Positions 27,501 through 39,252 are shown, numbered from the stretch's first letter. The stretch: DNA of 64,000 bases from Nemopilema nomurai (GCA_003864495.1 ML133498.1:1720163-1784162), one strand, 5' to 3'. Numbers and translations: made by a program. The notes: generated by a model not told the origin, from the sequence alone.

Positions 27501-30500
27501 ATATCTCAATATAGCTAGATATAAAGAAATATAAATAAAAAGATACGCATGTAGTAACGGTGATGGCTGATAATCTATTGGTACTCAATGGCCTACTGAG
27601 ACCAACAAGGTTTTTTCATGATTTGTAGACAGAGAAGTGTGCTAAATTTTCAACTTCAAGGACGGCATACTATTATGAGACAAACAAGAGAGCCATTATT
27701 AAACAGCATGCTTACAGGAGAAGACAACATCATAGGCCTAGGGCCAGAATTAACAGCAGGTTCTTTATACATCATAGTTTACTTTAAAATTGTGTCAGCA
27801 CCAAAGCTTACAGAAAAATCAAGCTTCATAGCATAACCAAATGCTAAATATGGTACCAACAATAAGATTACCTTACACGCAATAGCTGAGTTTACAACAT
27901 TTTTCATATTGCATACCTAACTTCTACACGTGATGACGTTTCATTTGAGGAATCCAAACTGGCAAATAACTTCTGCAAGAGAAAAAACGTAAAAATTCAA
28001 TTCACTTCATGCGACCATTGAAAGGAACCGAGCAGGGGAAATGCTATAATGGTGACTCTTACAACAAAATTCAAAACTGTTTACAAAAACCTAGACATTC
28101 CTTAAAGGCGCTTTTGCAACAAAACTGCACTTTACCTCTGATATTCTCGGTATTAAACCCTCGCTTTTTTCACTGCCCATCATAGTGAAAGTTTTTCCAG
28201 CCCCAGTCTGCCCGTATGCAAAAATGCAAGCATTATAGCCGAGCAGAGCCGACTGCACAACGTCCTCACCCAAGTCTTTGTAAATCTAGGCGTAAAAGCA
28301 AACAGTAAAATATATAGTAATTAATAAGTATTATTAAGATAGCAAAGACCTAGGATAAAATTTTCATAAACAGGTCTAATAAGATTACTATGCCCAAATA
28401 ACTACGTTCACTATACGGCATATTGCATCAATTGTTTGCCTTTCGCACTCCGCAAAGAATGAAGATGGTCAAAAATGTCACGTGCCAACCTGATCCTGTC
28501 GTACGTAGTGAGGGTCGTGTTCAGAGACTGACCAATAGGCATAGTCAAACGCAAACTGCTTTTCGTAGAATGGGTTCCTGACCAGGTGTTGATCCAGAGA
28601 TATTTCCTGGTTAAGCTGTAGAGAAAAGGAATGCTAATAATTTACCAAGGGGTTTATTGGTGAAAGGTTATTTTAACAAATAACATAACAGCAATAACAA
28701 CAAGAAACAACATCAACAACAACAAAAGGGCAGCAGAATTAACATGTGTCGGTCGAGAAAGTGAATTTTTAAGTGGCTTTATGATATGTACAAACACCAT
28801 TACCAAATACATGAGGTGAGAGGGAATTTAGGTGATTGCAAATATTAGCAAAAACTAAACGAACATCGCAAAAACATTGAAAACTGTTCGTATAAATGCA
28901 GGTAAATGCAGCTTTCCTCAAATGACTTAAGTGGACACCACTGACAGGTGAGTAAACAGAATAAAATTTTGCCTAAAAGCAAAGTTTCGATGCAAAAGTG
29001 ATTTTAAAAAGCTGGAAAAGTGGTTTACCTAATATTTACAAAAAAACCCAGTGACAATATATGTTGCATAAAAACAGGGCCTAGAAACTTATTAGAGACA
29101 GTGAAAAAAGGTTTGTTTATAAAGTTAGAAACGGGCTGCTTTGCCTGGAGGTTATGGGTAAGAAGTTAAAACAAGATATCTTCTACATAAAATGAGAAAC
29201 TTTGGAAGCATCCACAAGCTTTAACAATAAGTATTGCTTAAACACCAGATGTCACGTGGTCATAACGAAAAGGCAGCATAACAAGAGTTTATCAATTTGA
29301 ATTTAGTTTCACACTTCTTAATAGTATCTCCTAGGTCAGTGACGTATCGAGCATCCTACCATTTCTAATGAGTGTTAAATTTGTCAAGGTGCCTACAGCC
29401 TGGGCTGATCGGGAACTGCAAAGTGTACCCGAAAACACAAGATTATAAATGGAACACAAGATTATAAATGGAACACATGATAACGTTGAAACAGTAGTTA
29501 CTACAAAATCAAACACTAAACAAGAGGCAGCAACATAGAATCGTGATTGCAAAATCAACAATATCGTGGAAGTTCACAAGCATGTGAAGCATAGAATTTT
29601 CCATGGTAACCAATGCCACTGTTCGATTCACAAATCGTAAAGTACATTCTTGTGGGTAAGCATGAGCTTTGTGGGTACCATATTGTATCAGCTATTGGTA
29701 AAATTTAGAAACAATCACGATAAATTTAACTCTAGAATAGTTAAACTATCTTGGGAGTGTGATTAGCTCATGAAAGTCACCACAAATCATTTCTTGTCAA
29801 TAAGAAGTAAATAACTCCAAATTTCGGCATACTTTGCTTTGCTATGATGGTTGGTAGTGGGTAAGTTTTGGGCAGGTTCTTGTGCGGTGAGTAGAAATGG
29901 AATTTTAGAAGAAAGTCGAAGTAGTGGCGGCGCGACAGCGTCGACTTTTAAACAGTGGAGGGAATGGGCGGCATTTTTGGAGCCACGCCCTTTTTAATGT
30001 AGGGCACGCCCTTTCCAATGATTTGAAACACCTGTTTTGCAAAGATTTACATTTGAATAGCAAAGTAATTCATGCAACTGACCTTTTTATTCATAATTGT
30101 CACAAACTTTCCATCCATCGCTACAGCGACCTCAGCACCCATATCTAATTCCCTAAGACATAAGAGCAAACAAGATAGATAAGACAATAATATATACAAA
30201 ATAAGTAGCTTGCTCGGTGGAGGGTCCAACTTTGGCCATTTTGGAAATTTTACTTATTCCTTGGACACTCAACTTTAACTTTTACGGAACTATCGACCCA
30301 TAAGACTAACTGAAACACATCATGTTAGTTAAGAACAAATTTGAACAGTTTGGAGGTTTTCAAGCCGAGAAAGTGAAAACAAGGTCACGTTCCCCCCAAA
30401 CCTTTGTAACGGTGCTTTGAGCTCCGGATCGAGCCCTCACAGGCTCTGGGGAATGCACAGAGTGCCGAAATTATTTTGCCTGGATTCAAATCCGTCATCA

Positions 30501-33500
30501 TCAACTTCTGATCTAAACTAATTTTCATAAAGCATATATAGCTTATAACTCAATGGTTATAAACTCTAATTCACAGTTACATAGGCTCAATTACAAATTC
30601 GATTATCAATCATTAGGTTAGATATTCTCGATACAAACCCTGCTTTGAAATAGTCGTCAGAGCTGCCTTGTTACTTAACCGAGGCGTTACTAAACCGAGG
30701 CAGTCGACACGACGAGCCTTCTTCATCCAACTCAATGTATAAAGTGGCCTATCCCTAAATTTCCTTCATCTAGTTATGAGGCTTTAAATTCGGCATTGAT
30801 AAGAAAATATCGGAATCTTTCAAACCCCACGTCTAATCTATTCCAATTTGAGGAAACTCTCACGATCAGCCATGCATGTCTCGTGTAAGCATCCCTCATT
30901 GTTACTTAAACCAGAGTGCTACTAAAAACAAGCTCAAGGGGCTTTACTTCAACCTGTGTTTCTTTCAAGTGACCCCGCACAAAACAGGTTAATAAGATTC
31001 GATCAAAAATATTCGCAACTCGACCGAGACAGGGTGGAACGCGGTTTGAGTTGCGATTTGACAAATATTGATAGTTATGAATATTTCTAAGAACTACAAT
31101 CTAAGTATCATTTTATGGATGAATTGAATAATGGCACATTCAAGAGATCAAGAATCATGTGATTATTTGTAAATCAATTACAAAACTTCGCCACTTCTGC
31201 CCAGATCGGATAGAAGAATTGTTCTAGCTCTTTCAGTAATTTTCCAATTATCTTTGAAGATAAGGATAATAATAAGAACACATTGGCGAATTCAATTGGG
31301 AATGTTTTGCAAAATCATTCAGTAACTTTTTAACAACTTTAGGTAAACAATTTTCCATCCTTCATTACATGTCAATCACCATTTATCCAAGAAACATTCG
31401 CAGCATTTCATATCTAAATACACGGAGTAAAAAATGCCATTTTACTTTTTAAAAGAACGACGAACTGTCAAGGAATTGTTAAGAGGCAAATGGAATATTA
31501 AGCGGCAAATGGAAAGTATTTGCAAATTTTCATTCCCTGATTGCTAATCAGTGCATTTTATTTACTTTGGTTCATCCCTAAGTCATTCATTTGCTCTTTC
31601 TTTACCTTTGTTACTCTTGCTTATTCTTTCTTTGCTCTTAAATTACGGGCCGCATGGGTCAACCCTTCAATCGAAGAGAGCTTCATGCTTATGTCATTTA
31701 TCAGTTTTATAAATAGATCACAATAATTCGGGTATGGTTATTTTCGCTCTATCACTATTTGAGCTAGTTTTCGGATGGGCTAGTTCCATTTGGAACCGTT
31801 CCATTTTCTCTAGTGTAAACAAGGTCTGAATATTATTGCCACGATTCGAGAAAACGTCGTTGGAAGTGTACGAAAAATTTCTTGGTGGATACTTTTTAGT
31901 TACATTTACGATATTTTAGCAGGTCATTCTTCAGGAAAAGATAACTCGTTGAAAAGGATCCTCGATGATAATGGTATATTGAGTAGCACCCGCAAAGTTG
32001 TATACTATGAGATCAGCCTTTCCAAGCAAGTACATGGCACCAGCTAGTGTTTAACTGCGTAATAAAAAGTATAGATTGAGTTGTTTCATGGGAAACTAAA
32101 CACCAGAACAGCTGATGCATGGAAATGCTTTATAGCACATTTTCACATACGTTTCACAAAGGTTTTATTTGAATATTGCGAGAAAGCGCAACCGATGGGA
32201 ATATTGATAGCCAAATGTGCCTTGGTCTGTTTTCAATAGAAAATAGAAACAATGGAAGATCCGATATCTTCTTGAACCAAAACAAAAGCCTGTCTTCTTA
32301 GACTAGAAACATGCTTAAATTGACTTCCAAAAGATTACCACAATCAGCAAGTAGCTCAATAGGCAATTTATTGCTTAGACCGATAGTGGAATTTTTGTCA
32401 GGAGAGTGTATAAGAAAAGTTCTTCCAGTAAGTGGCGTTGTCCAGCCTGTCTGACTCTTAGAAAAGGAAACTCTACAAAAGACTTAAAGAAGCAATTTAA
32501 AAGAAACAAAATTGAATAGCAAAATAGGTCAAATGGAAACACAGCAACAACACGGTTTGGCATGATTAAAAAGTTTCTTTCGCAGTCTCGTTTCTCCATT
32601 GCCAATGATGATTAATGATTGATTTTGTAGAGCTCTTGATTTCATGATAGATAAACAGAGATACACCAATAGAAGCCTGTGACGTATGCTCCTGAGCAGT
32701 GGTCATAACACAGGAAAAGATGCCCGTCCACCCCCAGTGGAATCGTCATGAAAGTACGACCGTTCCACATCAATCCATGACAGTGTTGGTCATTTGCAAA
32801 CTACTTCCATCAACACAAAATTGTTTTGGGAAAAACGTCATGACGTACACTGTTTATGTGCACTCAATGTAACAGCAAAAGAAATAATTTGATAAGTAAT
32901 TTTAATGATCAGGACTTTGATCTATCAGAAATTCCAGTGATCAAAACTTTTAGTACTTAGAACTTAAGATGATCAGAATATTAAGTGATCAAAATTTTCA
33001 GTGATCAGATTTAGTGATTATAAGCGTATCGGAATGCATGATCCCCTCTAAGCAACATTTATGGAAGAGATTCCAGCAGCAATTCACCATCTTAAAGAAG
33101 ATAGGCAACACACATGGATTACGTTTGATTTGCAACAAGCTTAAACCTTTGAAATCTTACACGATTCTTGGGGGGAAATAATGATGGAATGATGGATATG
33201 ATGTCTTTATCAGCATGCTAGACTGCGTAATCATCGTCCAGCAAAGGGGGCTTTTGGTGGCAGGACTGGAAATGAAATCAAATGCATACCACTAGGCAAT
33301 TTCGTTTCGTCACAAATGCTAATACAATCACAAAATGCAATAAGATTGCGTCAAAAAGCAACAGAAAAGGGAGAATAGTTTGAAGCAAAGCCTTCTGTCG
33401 CCGCATTTGGAGAGCAACGACCAGGTTATAAGCAACTTTCGCTTTGCAAGACCTGAAGAGATCTGGGACGAATTGTATCAGAAATCCCTGTGTGAAACTA

Positions 33501-36328
33501 CAGAATGTGGAATCAAAGTCAAGTATTTTCCTCGACCAACTTAGAGGCAGTGGATAGAAAAGGAGAAGGGCCACCTTTGAATACATCCATCAAAAGTATT
33601 TATTTACTGGAAAAGATATTAACGATGGTCGTCTTTAGCAGACCTCTCAACCTACGTGAACCGAATTAGAATGGGCCCGACTGCAATTAGTGAAGTCTCC
33701 ACCAATACCAAGAATGCTAAATGTTTGGCGGCACACCGAAAATTGCCATCTCATTGAAAGTCGCTTTAGAAATAGGTACAAGACATAGCCAGGTCCCGTT
33801 CAAACTACAGAAAAAGAACGGAACTCTTTAGTCCCGCTCTTGTTTTGGCATCATACTTTTTCTCGTCGTGTTAACTACAGCAAAAAAGTTCATTTTTCCC
33901 AGTTTTCATTAGAAAAAGAAGCACAATTTGGGAATGGAACAAAAAAATTTTCACATTTTGGCGAAACTAAAGAAGAGCGGAACCCTTCTCAAACTACGCG
34001 GAACCAAGATTCCTAGGCGAGGCCCATCGTCACATTCTCAAGCAGGAAACCAAACATTTCTTTCTCCTGTAGTGCAAACAGGCTTTTAGACACAAAGAAA
34101 TAATAGCCCCTAAAACGTCTACAATTCAAACTTTGAATTATGAAATGTCAGCTTATGTTGAAACAACTGTATTTGTAACGAAACTATTTGATGCACAATA
34201 TGAAATTATTTGTTTAAAGAAAGCAGGAAATTAAATACGTAATAGGATTCTGAGTTCAGAGATAGTGGAATTTCATGTGTCGGGCAGCAAGAGTTTTTAT
34301 AAAGGCACATCAGGGTGTTTTGAGTTCACGGTCGTCAAACGAAACAGTTTCAAAATACATGAGAGATAAAACTACTTCAACCTATTTTTTCATTTTACCC
34401 CCTTTCATTCGGACTTGCCTTTGTTTCAACCAGCTTTCATTTTGACCGGTTTTCTCTAGAGCATACACCTGCCTTTATCAAATGTTAATCATTTACACAG
34501 GTATTTTTATGACTATTGTTACTCAAACTCTCTATAAGTTCTTTTTTAAACCGAGGGAACTATATTGGTGCGGCAAATATCTAAAGGAACGAAACATTTT
34601 CGGCAGCTGAGCACAACCACCCTACAAGCCTCATAAATTACTTTTCAAACACTATTTTGCATGGTCAACCATGATTGGCAATTATAACAATTAGGATATT
34701 TCAAATGCCTAACACTTCCTTTCAAAACAACCGGGAATATAAGAAAATACCGAACGACAGCCAATGTAGAGAAGTTTGAAAATAACCTCCATGTTTAGAA
34801 TGTAGGAAAAGTTCCCACTTTTAAATCCATTCTTTGGACCATTTTAATAAAAAGGTTTCAAGAGGAGAACATGCAACATTTACGATCCTGTTTATCCTGC
34901 TCGTCGTGAAACTTTTGTCTTCGTTGGTAATTTAAAAGTAAGCTTCATTTTCGATTTATGCAAGCATGCCAAGTGACCAAAATCTCAGCTTAGATAGTTA
35001 GAAACGATTAGCAGACGGTTAAACACCTGGTCATTGCTACTACTGCTCACCATTACCATTTCCCAACAGGTCTCAATAAGTGTTTTGAAACGAATTTCTC
35101 ATTACGTACATTTACAGCAAGCCCCGCTCTCTCCCAAGGGTTTTGCAAGCACAAAGGGTTTTAATCGTGAAAAACAAAGTCGAGTTGTGATACCCTTCCT
35201 TCATACTGGATTTTTTCTCATTTGAACTTGGATAATTATTGCTTGAGTTTGAGCATTGTTTGAAAAGTCAGTCGATCATGGCGCGGGCTAATTGCACTGG
35301 GATGAGACCACAAACACGAGGTTGAAAGCAATGCTACTTGATATTTCAAAGGCCGTTTGACCCTGAACACAACAAAGCGATTCATTCCCTTTTGTCCTCA
35401 TCCAAAACTTGTAGGAACACAAAGCCTAATATATCCCAAGACGAATTCTTAAAGGTGACAAGCTAATTCGCAAAATATGGACGGAAGCAATTCACAAATA
35501 TTCGACAAATGTTACATTCAAGGTGCTTAACACTTTTGGAGGAAAAGGCCTTGTAATTAGGATAGGGTGGGCGTTTCTATTATCACCAACCAACTTTTAG
35601 GTATTTTCTACTTTCCCGCGTTGTGGTAGTCTATAGATCTGCAGTAAACTTAGGCATTCTTCTAACAGCGTGTATATTATATTTATCACCCCTTTCCACT
35701 ATCATCTCTAAATTTCTTACATTGTTTGTTTCTTGTATACTACTCCATCGTCCGCCTTCCACATTTCTCCGCTTAATGGGGGCTAAAAATCTACGGTTCT
35801 CAACGTACACAACGACAAAATTTAAGTCTTTTCATCTACTTTTTGTTTGTTAAACAGTTAGGCATTTTTTATATCTTTCAAAAAATAGAAATTGAAGTGA
35901 CGGTTTTTCCCCGGCATCTTATGAAAGGGTAATGAATTTTAGATGCAGTTTCTTTGAGTGTCTTCCATCTACTATTCAGCAAGTTAAAACTTGAGGCATA
36001 TCTAGGTATATTGGTCGTGTTAAAAGACACATTGTAATATGTATTATTTCTACCTGCCATTAGGAAATTCTAACTGGTAACCATACGTCATGTGTGCATC
36101 AAATGTTGAAAGCAATAGGCAACCTATTAGTTAACACTATGATAAAAAAGCATTTTGCATCGTTTAAGCCTTCAAAAAATTTTACCTTGTGACTTCTAAT
36201 TACGAACCTATATCTCTATTCAATAAATTCGCGCTTGAAGTTAGCACGCATTACAAGGCACGATACGGTCCATACCTTTTATTCATTGGCCTTGCCCTCA
36301 CGGCAACTCTTACGCTGGAACCTGCCAT
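9541..36328 (-). CDS. STARD9: Kinesin-3 with FHA and C-terminal START domain (STARD9/KIF16A-like)
   Basis: Thirty-one exons in matching phase give a 1564-residue protein from ATG 36328 to the stop at 9541. Order: N-terminal kinesin motor (about 1-375), neck and FHA region (about 375-575), acidic/serine-rich linker and coiled coil (about 580-1335), START lipid-binding domain (about 1368-1564). A kinesin-3 motor plus FHA plus START occurs in STARD9 (KIF16A); its sister KIF16B ends in PX instead. The expected role is plus-end microtubule transport or pericentriolar/endomembrane function, with a lipid-binding tail. The protein is about one third the length of human STARD9, mainly because the middle is short. 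Exon positions are given in the domain entries. Exon 1 is separated from exon 2 by a 6.1-kb intron. Family assignment is firm; function in this organism is inferred. Confidence 0.93.
10376..11953. repeat. Minisatellite, about 14 copies of a ~116-bp unit, filling an intron
   Basis: Units begin with CCCTACAGAGTT (starts at 10376, 10492, 10607 and so on) and each contains GTGACGGAAAACCC and AAAGTTCGAACTAAAAG. They differ by few substitutions or one-base deletions; the fourteenth stops at about 11953. The array lies in the 1.64-kb intron 10378-12021 between two START exons and makes up all but about 68 bp of it. On the transcribed strand, each unit ends in CAACTCTGTAG/GG, the same sequence that forms the real 3' splice site at 10378/10377. 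The array therefore starts exactly at that splice junction. Confidence 0.97.
12885..12962. repeat. CAA/CAG-rich simple repeat
   Basis: Imperfect (CAA)n with CAG and CAT interruptions in an intron of the kinesin gene, between the START exons at 12137 and 13012. Similar CAA-rich tracts occur at 28683-28735 and 55846-55945. No frame through it is coding. Confidence 0.8.
16263..20233 (-). other. STARD9: Exons 18-22: linker and long coiled coil
   Basis: Exons 20100-20233, 19309-19401, 18955-19053, 16966-18666 and 16263-16493. The first three encode an acidic, serine/proline-rich linker (for example [10 protein letters not shown] and [10 protein letters not shown]), probably disordered. The fourth is an unusually large exon (1701 nt, 566 codons) rich in K, E, L and S with long heptad-like stretches; the fifth continues the coiled coil ([22 protein letters not shown]). 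No PX domain is present. Long frames on the opposite strand here (17215-17901, 17908-18297) are shadows of this coding sequence. For exon 19 I used acceptor position 19401, because it alone keeps the frame. Confidence 0.88.
19475..19800. repeat. AT-rich low-complexity tract
   Basis: Imperfect ATAATATAAT-type repeats in the kinesin intron between exons 18 and 19. The overlapping minus-strand frames, rich in I, Y and L, are by-products of this composition. The block at 19554-19590 inside it is non-AT-rich and matches the insert at 8470-8506. Confidence 0.8.
20730..21930 (-). other. STARD9: Exons 15-17: FHA domain
   Basis: Exons 21811-21930, 21136-21187 and 20730-20974. Exon 15 reads [21 protein letters not shown], exon 16 continues [15 protein letters not shown], and exon 17 carries [14 protein letters not shown]...CYLNG and [18 protein letters not shown]. 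This is the kinesin-3 FHA pattern (I-G, then H-C/S-x-I, then N-G, then L-x-x-G-D-x-I-x-F-G). The HC(R)I block replaces the usual SxxH loop, as in STARD9/KIF16B. The 3' end of exon 15 and its donor are tandemly repeated (see 21706-21825); the normal form uses the first donor at 21811. Confidence 0.92.
21706..21825 (-). repeat. Four exact-length 30-bp repeats duplicating a 5' splice site
   Basis: Units 21706-21735, 21736-21765, 21766-21795 and 21796-21825 each contain the last 15 bases of exon 15 (coding IYRLE) followed by 15 bases of intron starting GTGAGT or GTAAGT. Four equivalent donors therefore exist after positions 21811, 21781, 21751 and 21721. Because the unit is 30 bp with no stop, use of a distal donor would insert 10, 20 or 30 residues (VSI(F/V)(A/D)IYRL(E/K) per unit) into the FHA domain without a frame change. 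Confidence 0.95.
22397..22412. repeat. G-rich run in a kinesin intron
   Basis: A short near-homopolymeric G run in the intron downstream of the exon at 22466-22588. Similar runs sit at 37411-37434, 53862-53875 and (as C) 63686-63705. These are likely places for assembly length errors. Confidence 0.6.
22466..23215 (-). other. STARD9: Exons 13-14: neck/linker helices after the motor
   Basis: Exons 23135-23215 (27 codons, [19 protein letters not shown]...) and 22466-22588 (41 codons, ending [14 protein letters not shown]) match the conserved kinesin-3 neck. There the motor is followed by a short coiled coil and a Q/W-rich helix (L-T-x-x-W-x-x-x-W in KIF16B and STARD9) leading into the FHA domain. 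Both exons are phase 0 at both ends. Charged heptads support a short coiled coil that would regulate dimerisation. Confidence 0.9.
23660..23810. repeat. Dispersed repeat, copy A (copy B at 38250-38425)
   Basis: The stretch with AATAAATAGCCAG, GGGTGATAAG, AGAGCG, TATAATTGACCAA-like sequence and ACTTAAC.CCTAACTT recurs in the same order and strand at 38250-38425, with moderate divergence. Copy A sits in a kinesin intron and copy B just outside the gene. It is a non-coding interspersed repeat of unknown family. Confidence 0.65.
23959..36328 (-). other. STARD9: Exons 1-12: kinesin motor domain
   Basis: Exons: 36276-36328, 30083-30152, 28490-28615, 28136-28285, 27917-27972, 27396-27514, 27230-27299, 26463-26535, 25833-25900, 25322-25422, 24654-24788 and 23959-24056. 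Exon 1 encodes the initiator and beta-1 (VRVAVRARP; most kinesins have VRVRP). The P-loop GQTGAGKT is at residues 108-115. The [14 protein letters not shown] and [10 protein letters not shown] blocks typical of kinesin-3 follow. Switch I N-x-x-SSRSH is at about 223-230. Switch II DLAGSE is at 258-263, split between two exons. The block with [20 protein letters not shown] is in exon 11, and exon 12 closes the motor with STLRYASRA...NKPTINE. All ATPase motifs are intact, so an active motor is expected. Confidence 0.95.
30153..36275. other. 6.1-kb first intron of the kinesin gene
   Basis: No exon, gene or clear transposon was found in this interval. It is AT-rich. Short degenerate AGTGATCA-type repeats occur around 32905-33020. 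The minus-strand frame 33278-33586 has no family resemblance. Regulatory elements may be here, but none can be named from sequence alone. Confidence 0.5.
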
Positions 36329-37240
36329 TGGCTTTTGTTGGCAGCTCACCCCTGGCACACTAGCAGCTCACTAAACTCTGAGTGAATCAATGGACGTATC
36401 AAATTCCATCCACCTGGTCGAGAGATCAAACAAGGAAGAAGAGCCAGCGATTCTTGTCTGTTTACCACGGGCCTAGTCGACAGCTCCGTAGTTGCACGTG
36501 AACAGTCTGCAGTTGCAAAGTCCGCAACTTTAAAATTCTTTCCGGTTTGATATCATCTACCTTGCTGCGAATTCATGTACAAATGTAGACTTCTTTTTAA
36601 TAAAAGAAGAAGAACCTCGAAATATTCAGTCAACTAGCAACTTTATTCACGAAAGAATGATTTCGGATATCCTGTGCCGCGCCATCACGTGATGGCAAGT
36701 ACATTTTCAAACAACAGCCTTCTCCAATTTTTCAGGGAGTCATGACACGTTTAGTGACTCTGGGATCACATGACCCCCTGTTTTTAGCATCGCATCGAAA
36801 ATTACAAAGAAAAAAGGCAGTAGAGTGTGACATTGCTATCTGTTGATTTTGAAGGGTTGCCAATTATGTTGGAGGGGTAGCAGAAGCGTCCTATACCATT
36901 TTGTTTTCTCTTTCCAGTTCAAGAGGTTAAGGAAAAAATTCATCTTTAATAGTTCTAGGAATCAAGCGAATTAGTCACTGTTTTGTTTTCCGTATCTTGT
37001 TTGAGTGACAGCCGTTAAACTTTCACTTTCAGCCGAGAGAAATGAAGGGAACAAGAATAAGAAAAGGTGCGGTGTTTACATTTACCACAAAGAAAAGAAT
37101 GGATGGCTAATAATGAAATTTTCGACAACAGATATAGAAAAACATGTCATATTAATTGACAAGGGCACTTGACAGCACCTTCTGGGAAGCTTATTAGAGA
37201 CGGGATTTAAGTAGTAAAGCTGTTTAACAATTTCAAGCTA

Positions 37241-37524
37241 CAATGCCCGCCAAAAGTGTTGGAACAGTCCAATCATCTTTCCTACTAAACGTCTCCCCTC
37301 CCTCATATACAATGTTGGTTTCCGACTGGAAAATGAAAACAAATGTATGTTGGAGCGCAGATTGTGTAACCCATGTTTAGCGACATGTTCACCTACCTTT
37401 ACAACATTGTTTAAGGGGGGGGGGGGGGAGGGGGCTCTGTCTGCTTGAAATAGGGAATTGAAGTGAAAATATGCATTTATTACGAGTAGAATCTCGGTGT
37501 TCCAACTACTTTTGGCGGGCATTG
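37241..37524. mobile_element. MITE with 20+-bp terminal inverted repeats, TA target
   Basis: The ends CAATGCCCGCCAAAAGT and ACTTTTGGCGGGCATTG are inverted copies continuing inward with GTTGGAACA / TGTTCCAAC (one side has two or three extra bases). The element is flanked by TA at 37239-37240 and 37525-37526, as in Tc1/mariner elements. It is 284 bp long with no coding capacity and a long G run in the middle. It is a non-autonomous element that needs a transposase from elsewhere. Confidence 0.85.
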
Positions 37525-38249
37525 TAGCTAGCTAATATGTGTCTAAGTTTGGGTGATGGGTTTATCAGTTTTCGAAAAAGGTGGAAACAACCAGGACACG
37601 AGGGATCACGAAGGGGGGATTTATTGTTCAAATGTGGCTTGTAAACCCAGCAAGAAGCACAAAACAACGATTTCTTTTGCTTTCGATGATAATAGCTTTT
37701 CCCACTTTTTGTCATCTTCCTTTTGTTGTTTGACCACTGTAGGATGCTGTGGATCGATTTCATTTAGTCCGACAGCGTAGTCTATTGAAAGCGTGCATGC
37801 GCCTTCGACAAAGCCTCTTCCTCGCTAAAGCGGAAACGAGACGTGGATGGACGAATAAGCTGATTGCGTCAATGATTGCGCAATGGAAAGTTTCTTGTTC
37901 GCTTTTGCGTCATCAGAAGGATAATTGGAAAAATTGCAAAGGTATCTATTATTTCGCAATGGCAAGGAAACGAGGCCAAACCTCTCCTTGTGCTTCGCGG
38001 AAAGAGTTTACATGAGCCAAATTGAAAAAAAGTGTAACCCAGACCCTAGTCCTGCAAAGATTTTAATTTGCAAAGCTTTGAAACTGTCCTGAATTTTATT
38101 CAAATTTAAAGCTATTGATTTTACACTACAATAATTGTTTAGTATTTGATTTCGTAAAGCATGACATTTACATATTTCAAGGCGCAAGCATGAAGTTAAA
38201 GCAAATGTATAAAGTAATTTCACAATTGCTAGAAAAGGCGGTAGTTTTC

Positions 38250-38425
38250 ACATACTTAAAAGTACTTTTTTCGTCCGACACTCCTCAGAGTATGCAAACG
38301 TCGGAAGATAACCAGAAACTGACCGAATAAATAGCCAGATGCGGATCGAAAACACTAGAGGGTGATAAGCAGAGCGCGTGATTGGTTATAATTGACCAAT
38401 CTGCGTTACTTAACACCTAACTTTA
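38250..38425. repeat. Dispersed repeat, copy B
   Basis: Partner of the repeat at 23660-23810, in the same orientation; shared blocks include AAAGTACTTTT, AATAAATAGCCAG, AGAGGGTGATAAG and ATAATTGACCAA. Copy B is slightly longer. It is non-coding. Confidence 0.65.
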
Positions 38426-39130
38426 GAAGAGCCCAAGGGAAAAGACAAACTTTTTCTGTCTACAAAGAATGGGATTTTCCATTGAAATATAGACAGACTC
38501 CAAAACACCTAGGTGAAAGGACGACCTAGCTTGCCCAATTATACGAAAATTGTCGTCACTGTATGTTTTGGCGCAATCTGAATTCTCTAAAAGATGTTGT
38601 CCTATAGCCGAATCGCAATTAATTTGGGCATTGCGTCTTTTACAATTTCGACGCGGCTGCTCTCTTTCTGCAGACGTTTTGGTCCTTATGCTCGTGGGAA
38701 CATGCTGCTTTATTCTATCCTCCAGTCTTTGAGTAGTGCGTCCTACATACCGAGCTTCACATCGGCAACAAAATTCGTAAACTTTTTTTGAGGGCAGGAA
38801 CGCAATCCTTTTGGGTGGAGGGAAACATGGTCTTAGCACTGTAGACCACACAAGGATTCACAGCTGAACAGCAGAAATTGATGGCTTTTTTTTATCTGAT
38901 TTTCAAATTTTAGCGAAACGTCACCAATCCAAGGTAAATTGAGGTAAACAGGGCACTTTTCAGGTCCAAATGCTTGTCAGAGAAGAAACTGGCAATTTTT
39001 TGCTTGAAACACTTCGAGATGATATCATCGGGGTAGCCATTTTCAATAAGAATACGTTTTATTGTATCAAGTTCCGCTTTTTCTAGCATTTGTGAAGTTT
39101 TGTACCACAAAGCACTTGTTCATAAAGCAA
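38423..39130 (-). pseudogene. Penelope-like retroelement fragment: RT C-terminus and GIY-YIG
   Basis: Read on the minus strand, 39110-38910 encodes a thumb-like region (IKRILIENGYPDDII) followed by CPVYLNLPWIGDVSLKFE, a hallmark at the RT/endonuclease linker of GIY-YIG-bearing Penelope-like elements. Next, 38790-38640 encodes CCRCEARYVGRTTQRLEDRI and then KQHVP, which is the GIY-YIG core with its R...E/H residues. The parts lie in different frames with at least one stop, and the N-terminal RT is missing, so this is a truncated, frame-broken relic. No terminal repeats were seen. Confidence 0.88.
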
Positions 39131-39146
39131 TTTCAAGATAGCAGCA

Positions 39147-39252
39147 ATAGAAACACGTGCACACCAAGTGACTGAATATTATAGAAACACGTGCACACCA
39201 AGTGACTGAAATATTATAGAAACACGTGCACACCAAGTGACTGAATATTATA
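39147..39252. repeat. Three tandem copies of a ~34-bp unit
   Basis: Units beginning ATAGAAACACGTGCACACCA follow one another three times, with one single-base length difference. Each contains an E-box-like CACGTG. The array lies about 1.1 kb upstream of COPB2 and just upstream of the Penelope fragment in that fragment's orientation. Confidence 0.9.

Noticed and set aside
33278..33586. Hydrophobic 102-codon frame in the kinesin first intron
   Set aside because: No start context, no family match, and it lies inside an AT-rich intron.
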